Source: Paratinospora sagittata (lineage: Eukaryota; Streptophyta; Magnoliopsida; Ranunculales; Menispermaceae). From it: a DNA stretch of 64,000 nucleotides. The position numbers were made by a program, and so were the translations under genes. Below are positions 44,803 through 55,742 of the stretch, piece after piece. The notes under the pieces are model-generated. The model saw nothing but the letters and a program-made list of their open reading frames with translations. It did no database searches and was not told the origin of the DNA. The DNA is taken from the NCBI GenBank assembly GCA_035771175.1, contig CM069590.1, positions 33,804,821-33,868,820 on the forward strand, in the 5' to 3' direction. Every line of letters begins with the position of its first letter. Position 1 is the stretch's first letter.

Positions 44803-47800
44803 GAAAAATTCCACTGGCGACCTACCAACTTGTTGGTGGGGCAAACACATGGTGGATAATAGTGAAAGAGGACCCAAGGGTCAACATAGCAGATATGACT
44901 TGGCAACAATTCGAGTCAATGTTTATTGATTAGTATTTTTCCGGCGCTGTGAAGAGGCAGAAGCGCCAAGAATTCGCTAAGTTATACCAGGGCAGCATGA
45001 CCATCAGGGAATATGCTGGCAAGTTCAAAGAATTATCAGTCTACTCTCTCTCCACCATCTCAACGGAGCAAGACAAGACTGAGAAATTCTATAATGGCCT
45101 TTGTCATGATATTTGACAAGCCACAATATCAGCCGATGTGTTTCAACTGCTGCCAGAAGGGCTACGTAAAATATCTCTGTCCGCACCTTCAGCAACCCAT
45201 TCTCGTTGTTCCAGTCCAACAAGCACCACTTGTTGCTAATGCCCAACCCAGGCAGAACCAGCAGAACCAGGGTCAACGGAACCAGGGCAGAACATTTGTC
45301 ATCGCTCAACAACCCCTCCCAGACAACAACGTAGTCGAAGGTACATTTCCTTTGTTCAATATAATGGTGCATGTTTTGTTTGATTCAGGTGCTACACATT
45401 CCTTTATATCGTCGGCATTGGTATGACATTTAGGCCAGTAGCTTGAACCCACAGCCATCACACTCCATGTCACATCACCATTTGGATCTGGTACTGACGT
45501 GAATTTGTAGTGTTCTCGATGTGAGCTTCGTATGTCGGAACATATAATATATGTAGATCTTTTTGTGATGGATATTGAAGACTTTGACATCATCCTCGGC
45601 TTGGATTGGCTAGCACCACTGAATGCGAAGATCGACTGTATGAAGAAGCAAGTTCAGTTAACCTTGCCTACAGGAGAGTTTGTCAAGATTCAGGGAACAA
45701 GGAAATGGATACACAAATCAAAAGTTGCACTTCTCTCAAATCACAACTTCGAGCACATGATGTTCCAGTCATATCTGAATTGCCAACAGTTTTTCTAAAT
45801 GACCTTCCTGGTCTACCTCCAGTTAGGGAATTAGATTTTGAGATCAACCTTATACCTGGGACAGGGCCTATCTCAATTCCACCATACAGAATGTCAAATG
45901 TCGAGCTGGTCAAATTAGACAAATAACTTAAGGAATTAGAGAGTAATGGCTTCATCAGAAAGAGTTCATCACCCTGGGGCGCTCCAGTTATGTTTGTTCG
46001 CAAAAAGGATGGTTCGTTACGACTTTGCATCGATTATCGCAAGTTGAATAACGTCACCATCAAGAATAGATATCCGTTGCCCAAGATCGATGACTTGTTC
46101 GACCAACTTAGAGATGCCAAATACTTCTCTAAGATTGATTGACGGTCCGGTTATCACCAACTCCGGATCCGAGAGTCGGACATTACCAAGACGGCGTTCA
46201 GAACTCGGTAGAGTCACTACGAGTTCTTGTTCATGTCGTTCGGTCTAACAAATGCACCTGCTGCATTCATGGATTTGATGAATCGCATCTTCAGGTTATA
46301 CTTAGATCAATTTGTGGTGGTTTTCGTGGACGACATCTTGATATATTCCTCAACCGAGGAAGACCATAAGATACATTTGAAGATAGTACTCCAGACCTTG
46401 AGAAGCCACCAATTGTATGCAAAGTTGAGTTGGTGCAAATTTTAGGCGAAGAGAGTTCAATTCTTTGGTTTCAGGCAATGGCATTGAGGCTGATCCTTCT
46501 AAGGTTGAAGCGGTTTTAAATTGGAAGCAGCCTACCACTGTTACTCAAATTAGGAGTTTTCTTGGTTTGGCTGGCTATTACAGACGATTCATCAAGGACT
46601 TCTCAAAAATTGCTGAACCTATGACCAAGCTCACTCAAAAAGTGCGATTCATATGGAATCCCGCCTGTGAAGCATCATTTTAGGAATTAAAGAAATGCCT
46701 CACGACGGCACCTGTACTTATCACTTTAAGAAATGCAATTGGATTTTCATTATACACCGACGCCTCTCTCCAAGGCTTAGGTGTCGTACTAATGTAAGAA
46801 GGCTAAGTTGTTGCATATGCCTTGAGACAATTGGAGATTCATGAGGAAGATTACCCAACACATGACTTGGAACATGCAGCTGTTGTGTTTGCAATGAAGT
46901 TATGGCGTCATTAACTATACAGTGAACGGTTTGAGGTCTTCTCGGATCACAAGAGTCTTAAGTACATATACACTCAGAGAGACCTAAACCTCCGCCAGAG
47001 AAGATGGTTGGAATTCTTGAAAGATTATGACTTTCAACTCCAGTACCATCCCGGAAAGGCCAATGTTGTGGTCGATGCCCTGAGTAGAAAATTTTATGTT
47101 GCTTGCACTCTTAACTACAAAATGGGGAAGTTGGCTACAGAGATGAAGAACTTTAACCTACAGCGGAACGAAGAGGGACCAAGACCACGACTCTCTCAAT
47201 TATCAGCCAACTCTGAGCTCGTTCGAAAGATTTTAGCAGCTCAAGCCAATGACCCTATGTTAATGGAGAAACGAGAACTTCTACTCAGCGGACAGGACCT
47301 TCCTCACTGGTCGGTAGCTGAAGACGGGACCATTTTCTATAAAAAAAAGTCTCTGTCTATCGAACGATCCTGAAGTTCGAAAAGAAGTGCTTACTGAGAT
47401 GCTTTGTTCGAGGTACGCTATGCATCTTGGGGGTGACAAGATATGCAAGGATGTCAAGCGACAATTCTGGTTTTCTGGAATGAAGAAGGCAATTGCAGAC
47501 TTCGTTGCTCAATGTCTCGTTTGCCAGAAAGTTAAGGCAGAATGAAGACTTTCCTTTGGACTTCTCCAGCCGTTACCTATTGGACAATGGAAATGGAAGA
47601 ACATCACAATGGATTTTGTCAGGGCCTTACCTCGAAACAATAAAGGGCAAGATGCTATCTGGGTTATCATTGACAGACTTACAAAGTCTGCACACTTCTT
47701 GCCAATAAAGTTCACGGATAACCCCGCAAAACTTGCAGAACTATATAAAAGAAAGATCGTACGCCTTCATCGTCTCGATCGAGACCCTCGATTCACATCA

Positions 47801-48633
47801 AACTTTTGGAAAAGCTTCCAGAGTAGAATGGCTTCTAAGATCACCATGAGCACATCATTTCACCCTCAGACTGATGGGCAGTCAGAACGGCTTATCCAAA
47901 TCTTAGAAGACATGTTACGATGCTGCATTCTGGACTTTAATGATGAATGGGAAAAGTATTTACATTTAGCTGAGTTTGCATACAACAACAGTTACCAAAC
48001 TAGTATCGGCATGGCACCATACGAGGCTCTTTATGGTCGGCTTTGCAGATCTCTGGTATGCTAGTTAGATATGGTAGATCGACCGCAGTTAGGCCCTGAA
48101 CTAGTTCAAGAGACTTCTGAGAAAATCACACTAGTAAAGGAACGACTTCGTGTTGCACAAAGTCGACAGAAGAGCTATGCTGACAAGCGAAGACAACCTC
48201 TAGAATTTGATAAAGGGGACTTTGTTTTTCTAAAAGTCCAGCCCACAAGAGGTGTCAAATGCTTTGGGATCAAAGGAAAGCTCTCCCACGGTATATCGGT
48301 CAATTTCAGATCATTGAACGTATTGACAAACTTGCTTATCGTCTGTCCCTTGCATCATCCATGCCTAAAGTTCATGACGTTTTTCACGTATTTATGCTTC
48401 GCAAGTATCGTGCTGATCCTTCGCATATCATCCCTTTAGTCGAGGTTCGGGTTGAGGAAGGAAATAAGTATAAGGAGAGAGCGATACAGATTTTGGATAG
48501 AAAACTCAAGAATTAAGGTGACGTAGCATACCACTTGTGAAAGTGCTCTGGGATCACCACGGCGTAGAGGAAGCAACATAGGAACTAGAAGCAACAATTA
48601 AACAGAAATACCCTGAATTGTTCTCCCAACTGA
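44803..48633 (+). pseudogene. gag-pol: Element IV gag-pol, broken and 5'-truncated
   Basis: Gag starts inside KIPLATYQLVGGANTWW. A deletion near 45120 removes about 170 codons, up to the zinc knuckle, which reads CFNCCQKGYVKYLC (the zinc-binding His is Tyr). Protease FDSGATHSFIS is at about 45385, followed by stops. A deletion of about 55 bases lies near 45752. RT keeps FVDDILIYS (DD at 46329-46334) but has stops (YFSKID-stop, RTR-stop) and a frameshift near 46465. RNase H is at about 46745-47090 with several stops. Integrase keeps MDFV and SERLI, but a deletion near 47770 removes the HGIPLTIVS stretch (HRLDRDPRF remains). The chromodomain Trp codon is TAG near 48579. The matching ancestor is clearly the same as in elements II and III. 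Confidence 0.9.
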
Positions 48634-48730
48634 TGATGTGATATATTGTACTATTCTCACTTATCAATAAAATGATGAAACTTTGTTTACACCTATCTTA
48701 ATATATTGTTTCACTTGAATAACTACACAG

Positions 48731-49228
48731 ATGTCTGAAAATAATACCAATGGATATAGTGATGCACGCACGCAGTGACCTCCTTGGCAACCTGTGGCTA
48801 CTTCTCAAGAAGTAGAGTCAAGTCACAACTATTTTGCATCACCAACTCCATCACCACACAGACAACGATCCATATCGCCAGAGCGTGCATGGCTTTTTCG
48901 TTAACAATCCCGTGCCATCATCTTGGCAGAACCTTCTACCAAAATTGCCAGGCTGCCGAATTCGAGCAACAACATGAAAAGGTATTCCACCGCTCAACCT
49001 ACCTCCCCTTAAATGATGTAACCAGCGCCCTCCACCACCATCTATTATGCAAAGGTTGGAATCTTCAGAGGACGAGTTTGATTCCATTTGCTCTCCATGG
49101 TTTTATGATGATGAGGATTCCACCGGCCACAGTGCAATTCAGGGACCATACAAGCACTACCCTGAACTCGCAAGAGATGACGTCGGCAGTGAATCTCAAG
49201 GAGATAACCATCATAACTAGTTGAATTG
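48731..49228 (+). pseudogene. ORF3 of element IV, broken
   Basis: ATG at 48731 to the ancestral end at 49228 spans exactly 498 bases, the same as in element II. The ATG follows ACACAG. Damage includes TGG to TGA in WPPW, an extra T near 48901, ACATGA near 48976 and Tyr to TAG near the end (49218-49220). At the position where element II has a TGA stop this copy reads CGA, which shows the ORF was once open across it. The Ser/Pro-rich stretch and the acidic C-terminal words are retained. Confidence 0.65.
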
Positions 49229-49250
49229 TTTTCGAGGGAGAAATCCCTTT

Positions 49251-49263
49251 AAGGGGGGTAGAG
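49251..49263 (+). promoter_or_regulatory. Polypurine tract of element IV
   Basis: AAGGGGGGTAGAG directly before TGTAATACCC of LTR-C. Confidence 0.9.
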
Positions 49264-50871
49264 TGTAATACCCTGTATTTCACAAAAAAAAATAAAAAAA
49301 TAAAAAAAAATATTTTTAGGGCAATGCCCGAACGTTCAGGCGCAATGCTCGAACTTTCAGGCGCATGCCCGAATGTTCAGGCGCAACGCCCAAAAGTTCG
49401 GGCGCATGCCCAAACGTTCTGGCACATGCCCGAACGTTCAGGCGCAACGCTCAAATGGTCGGGCGCATGCCCGAACGATCAGGCGCAACGCCCAAACGAT
49501 CAGGCGCAACGCCCAAACGTTCAGGGGCCAAAAATCTCTAATAAGGAGCCCTCCTCATTTCTCATTCCTCACACCAAATCACCTTCTCTTGTGATTTTCT
49601 TCTCCTTTCCACTCATTCTGAGTTTTTAGACTTTTGAGACACTCTGTTCGAGACTCTCGGTGCTGTGCGACGAAGTTCTGTCTGGAGGAAAGCATCAGAT
49701 CTAAGAGAAGAAGTTATTATCTGAAGGTGGGGAATGAAACATAAGTTTGAGTGTTTTATAACTTTTATTAAAGTTTACATTCAGTTATTATTATAACTAC
49801 TGTTCATTTACACTTCATTATGTCATATAATGTTTATACTGTCGCACTTATGCCTGTATATTTGGAATTCACGTATTATACTGTTGTAATGCCGAATTTG
49901 TAGTCAATGTGACTCAACTAGACTCGGTCTTGTCCTCAGTAACTTTAAATAGTGAACGGGAGGCAGCATGCTGCTCTAGGCGATTGGTATTTAAGCAGAC
50001 CTTGTGTCTCACCTCTCAACTGGGGACTGATCTAGTTAGTCTTATTGAAAGCTATCAGCTTATACAAGTAATACTGAATGTCCTAACCTTGCACGTAGTG
50101 ATACCGACCCTGATAAGGATCACCAGACGTTGCCAAAGTCAGTCTAAATGTCAAGAAAAGACCAGACCAGAAGACTAGACCAGTTCATGCATTGGAATCA
50201 TACATATCACAACCTAGGGCGTATGTGGTTTATGACTCATAGAATAGTTAGGAGCATTGCTCGTTATTCATTATATTTCTCTGGAGAGGGACGTACATGA
50301 GAACCCGGCTACGCCTGTGGAGGGACAGCAGTACGTGAATCCAGAGCATCGGTCCTGAGGAGGGACGTACAATAAGAACCTGGCTAAGCCAGGGGAGAAA
50401 CGTCCGGACGGACATTTGCACGTGAACTCAGGCGATGTACGTTCATCAAACCATTACGAGACGGTGTCATGCATACATACATATTGATTGATTATCATGC
50501 TATCTTGTGTATGTAAGATATTTGATATTGAAGTATGTTTTATTAATTGTTATACTCACGAACTAATTACCCACTGAACGTGTTAAGCTCACTCCATTAT
50601 CATCCAATCTTTCACAGGAAATTAGGGTGGACTGGGTGCAGGTTATGGGGCCCATATTTTGTACCCATCGTATGATTCATTGGGAATTTTTGGGAGTACG
50701 TTCCCTTGACCATTTTATGTAAAAGAATATTCTGAATTAAATGAAATCAAATTTGTACTGTGCTTTATATTTTCCGCTGCGCACTCTGTGATTACCACTG
50801 TTATTATTCCAAATGCGCGCCCCGTCCGCGACTGCACCGTCAGTTTAGGCACGTCCGGGCGGGGTGTGACA
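49264..50871 (+). repeat. LTR-C, 3' LTR of element IV (1,608 bp)
   Basis: It begins TGTAATACCCTG and ends GGGGTGTGACA against satellite. It is the longest LTR of the family because its U3 minisatellite is expanded. The TATA position reads TCTAATAAGG, a weakened box. The downstream part aligns with LTR-A throughout. Confidence 0.92.
49319..49527 (+). repeat. Expanded U3 minisatellite (GAACGTTCGGGC type) in LTR-C
   Basis: About ten units of 20-21 bases (GCCCGAACGTTCAGGCGCA and variants) with AACGTT, GCATGC and GGGCGCATGCCC dyads. The apparent ORFs reading Pro/Glu/Arg/Ser or Ala/Gln/Arg repeats are this minisatellite read in frame, not proteins. Confidence 0.92.
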
Positions 50872-53800
50872 CTAAAACTCTGAAAATTGCAAAGTCTTGA
50901 AAATCACTTCGATATAGTATTTCATTTTGAAAAAATGTTTTTCGAAAGGTTTTAATCATAATTTCAACGAATTTTGAATTATTTAAAAGTGTTTAATCAT
51001 ATATCAAAGTGTTTTGAGTCAATGGAATGGTTCTTGAGTGTCAAAATATTAATTTTTCAAAAATAATGTTGTCCAGCAATTTGTCAAAATTTTTCAAAAG
51101 GCACTAGCGTACTATCAGTGTTGATAGCACCCTGATAGGGTTCAATAATAAAACATTTATTTTTTTGGAAAATTGTCTATAGCGCTCTATCCCCTTTGAT
51201 AAGTCGCTATAGAGCTGTTGCCGTGATCTTTCCATTTTTAGTAAAATGGGCAATAGCGCGCTGTAGGCCTTGATAACACGCTATCGAAAAGTCCAACAAA
51301 CACGAGCTCTCGGGTTTGTGTATATCGACCTACTATAGCCTGCCATCTGTCAATAGAGAACATGATACACAACCCAATAACACGTTATCCACGTCTTAGA
51401 CTATAATCTGAGATTTCTAACGAGAAAAATGTGGGCACTTCTGCTTGCTCGATTTTTCTATTCCTTACACAGTTTTGCCAGGTTATCTTAATTGAAATAT
51501 TCTCCACTAACACCTTGATGATTCCCATTGTCTCGCACGCCCAAAACAACTTTAGATTTAACATCGTTTTGAATTCAAATCATTTTGTACTCTTTTGCTC
51601 TTTAACCTGCAACTGCTAATTGTAAAAAACCCACATTCTCTGATTTTCAAAGATAGAACACACACGATTTTTGCAAGTTAGACTGCGTTTTCCAAAATTG
51701 CAAACTGTCTTTAAGATAACCTCATTCTTTCGCAAGTTCTTCATTTTATCCCTTTTGTGCTGAGATTTCTAGAGGCAATCTATTTTTTTAAACTGTAAGT
51801 ATATGAAGTGTTCTCGGTAAGAAAACACATCAAACAAGAACACATCACCTGTATTTTTCGAAATAGTTTTTCAAGAGAAGAAAGTAATGATTGTAGCATT
51901 TGCCAAAACAAGCTTCGAATTGAATCAGAACTGCAATTTGGCTTGATGATAACGTCATTGTTCAGTAAGTTCTTCATTTTATCTCTTTTGTGCTTAGATT
52001 TGCAGACGCTATCCATTGTTCTAAACTGTAAATATATGAAGTGGTCTCGGTAAGATAACACAACAAAAAAGAACACATCACCTGTCTTGCATCAAGAACA
52101 CATCAAACAAACAAGATTTTTGCAAATTAGAGTGAGTTTTCCAAAGAGTGTTTAAATAGAAGAAACTCATAATTCTTGCATTTGCCCAAACAACCTTCGA
52201 ACTGAATCAAAATTGCAAACTGTCTTGAAGATAACCTCATTCGCAAGTTCTTCATTTTATCCCTTTTGTGCTGAGATTTCCAGAGGCTATCTATTGTTTT
52301 AAACTGTAAGTATATGAGGTTTTTAATCATATATCAATATTTTTTGAGTCAATGGAATGGTTCTTGAGTGTCAAAATATTAATTTTTCAAAAATAAGGCT
52401 ATCCAATAATTTGCCAAAATTTTCTAGCAGGCACTAGCGCACTATCAGTGTTGATAACACGCTGATAGGGTTCTATAATAAAACATTTGTTTTTCTTGAA
52501 AATTGTTTATTCCGGGCCATCCCCCTTTGATAACTCGCTATAGAGTTGTTGCCGTGATCTTTCCCTTTTTAGTAAAATGGACAATAGTGCGTGATAGGCC
52601 TTGATAACACGCTATCGGAAAGTCTTAAAAACTCGAGTTCTCAGGTTTGTCTATATCGATCTGCTATAGCCTGCTATCAATCAACAGAGAACATGATACA
52701 GAACCCAATAGCACGCTATCCCCGTCTGAGACAAAAATCTGATATTTGTAATGAGAAAAATGTGGAAACTTCTGCTTGCTCGATTTTTCTATTCCTTACA
52801 CAGTTTTTCCAGGTCATCTTAATTGAAATATTCTCTACTAACTCCTAGATGATTCCCATTGTCTCGCACGTGCAAAACAACTTTAGATTAAACAATGTTT
52901 TAAATTCAAATCATTTTGTACTCTCTTGCTCTTTAACCCGCAACTTCTAATTTTATAAAACACTCATTCTCTGATTTTCAAATATACAACACACACGATT
53001 TTTGCAAGTTAGATTGAGCTTTCCAAAAAAAATTTTAAGAGAAGAAAGTAATGATTGTAGCATTTGCCAAAACAAGCTTCGAATTGAATCAAAATTGCAA
53101 TCTGACTTGATGATAACGTCATTGTTCAGCAAGTTCTTCATTTTATCTCTTTTGTGCTTAGATTTGCAGAGGCTATCCATTGTTTTAAACTGTAAGTATA
53201 TGAAGTGGTCTCGGTAAGATAACAGAACAAAAAAGAACACATCACCTGTCTTGCATCAAGAACACATCAATCAATAGCTTTCGAAGTCTACAAAGATCAA
53301 GCTCGAAGAACGAAGACATATCTCATGCCTAATGCATTAGTTTGATCTTTGGTGTGTAGGGTAACCTCTCGATCAATATGAGCACTAAAACTCTAAAATT
53401 TGCAAAGTCTTCAAAATCACTTCGATATAGTATTTCATTTTGAAAAAATGTTTTCCGAAAGGTTTTAATCATAATTTCAATGAATTTTTAATTATTTAAA
53501 AGTGTTTAATCATATATCAAAGTGTTTTGAGTCAATGGAATGGTTCTTGAGTGTCAAAATATTAATTTTTCAAAAATAATGCGATCCTGCAATTTGTCAA
53601 AACTTTTCAAAAGGCACTAGCGCACCATCAGTGTTGATAGCACGCTGATAGGGTTCAATAATAAAACATTTATTTTTTTGGAAAATTGTCTATAGCGCGC
53701 TATCCCCTTTGATAAGTCGCTATAGAGCTGTTGCCGTGATCTTTCCATTTTTAGTAAAATGGGCAATAGCGCGTTGTAGGCCTTGAAAACATGTTATCGA

Positions 53801-55742
53801 AAATTCCAACAAACACGAGCTCTCGGGTTTGTGTATATCGACCTACTATAGCCTGCTATCTGTCAATAGAGAACATGATACACAACCCAATAGCACGTTA
53901 TCCACGTCTTAGACTATAATCTGAAATTTCTAATGAGAAAAATGTGGGCACTTCTGCTTGCTCGATTTTTCTATTCCTTACACAGTTTTGCCAGGTTATC
54001 TTAATTGAAATATTTTCCACTAACACCTTGATGATTCCCATTGTCTTGGACGCCCAAAACAACTTTAGATTTAACATCGTTTTGAATTCAAATCATTTTG
54101 TGCTCTTTTGCTCTTTAACCTGCAACTGCTAATTTTAAAAAACCCACATTCTCTGATTTTCAAAGATAGAACACACACGATTTTTGCAAGTTAGACTGCG
54201 TTTTCCAAAATTGCGAACTGTCTTGAAGATAACCTCATTCTTTCGCAAGTTCTTCATTTTATCCCTTTTGTGCTGAGATTTCTAGAGGCAATCTATTTTT
54301 TAAAACTGTAAGTGTATGAAGTGTTCTTGGTAAGAAAACACATCAAACAAGAACACATCACCTGTATTTTTTTTTCTAAGAGCTACAACTAATCATCAGC
54401 AACACATTAAACAAAAGCTATCGAAGTCTACAAAGATCAAGCTCGAAGAACGAAGACATATCTCAAGTCTAATGCATTAGTTTTATCTTTGGTGTGTGTA
54501 GGGTAACTTCTCGATCAATCTCATCACTAAAACTCTGAAAATTGCAAAGTCTTCAAAATCACTTCAATATAGTACTTCATTTTGAAAAAATGTTTTCCGA
54601 AAGGCTTTAATCATAATTTCAATGAGTTTTGATTATTTAAAACTTTTTAAACTTATATCAAAGTGTTTTGAGTCAATGGAATGGTTCTTGAGTGTCAAAA
54701 TATTAATTTTTCAAAAATAAGGCTATCCAACAATTTGCCAAAATTTTCCAGAAGGCACTAGCGCACTATTAGTGTTGATAGCACGCTGATAGGGTTCTAT
54801 AATAAAACATTTGTTTTTCTTGAAAATTGTTTATTCCGGGCCATCCCCCTTTGATAACTCGCTATAGAGTTGTTGCCGTGATATTTCCCTTTTTAGTAAA
54901 ATGGGCAATAGTGCGTGATAGGCCTTGATAACACGCTATCGGAAAGTCTGAAAAACTCGAGTTCTCAGGTTTGTCTATATCGATCTGCTATAGCCTGCTA
55001 TCAATCAACAGAGAACATGATACACATCCCAATAGCATGCTATCCCCGTCAGAGACAAAAATCTGATATTTGTAACGAGAAAAATGTGGAAACTTCTGCT
55101 TGCTCGATTTTTTTATTCCTTACACAGTTTTTCCAGGTCATCTTAATTGAAATATTCTCTACTAACTCCTAGATGATTCCCATTGTCTCGTACGCGCAAA
55201 ACAACTTTAGATTAAACAATGTTTTGAATTCAAATCATTTTGTACTCTCTTGCTCTTTAACCCGCAACTTCTAATTTTATAGAACACTCATTCTCCGATT
55301 TTCAAAAATACAACACACACGATTTTCGCAAGTTAGATTCAGCTTTCCAAAAAAAAATTTAAGAGAAGAAAGTAATGATTCTAGCATTTGCCAAAACAAG
55401 CTTCGAATTGAATCAAAATTGCAATCTGTCTTGATGATAACGTAATTGTTCAGCAAGTTCTTCATTTTATCACTTTTGTGCTTAGATTTGCAGAGGCTAT
55501 CCATTATTTTAAAATGTAAGTATATGAAGTGGTCTCGGTAAGATAACACAACAAAAAAGAACACATCACCTGTCTTGCATCAAGAACACATCAAACAATA
55601 GTTTTCGAAGTGTACAAAGATCAAGCTCGAAGAACGAAGACATATCCCATGTCTAATGCATTAGTTTGATCTTTGGTGTGTAGGGTAACCTCTCGATCAA
55701 TATGAGCACTAAAACTCTAAAATTTGCAAAGTCTTCAAAATC

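Larger units (their letters stand above)
44801..50871 (+). mobile_element. Element IV: 5'-truncated chromovirus of the same family
   Basis: It has lost its 5' LTR, leader, ORF0, spacer and the start of gag. What remains is a gag fragment, pol (to about 48633), ORF3 (48731-49228), PPT (49251-49263) and the complete LTR-C (49264-50871). Its U3 is the GAACGTTCGGGC type, unlike LTR-B, so it was a separate insertion later joined to element III. Confidence 0.88.

Noticed and set aside
49324..49629. ORFs with Pro/Glu/Arg/Ser and Ala/Gln/Arg repeats
   Set aside because: They are translations of the LTR-C U3 minisatellite upstream of the TATA position.
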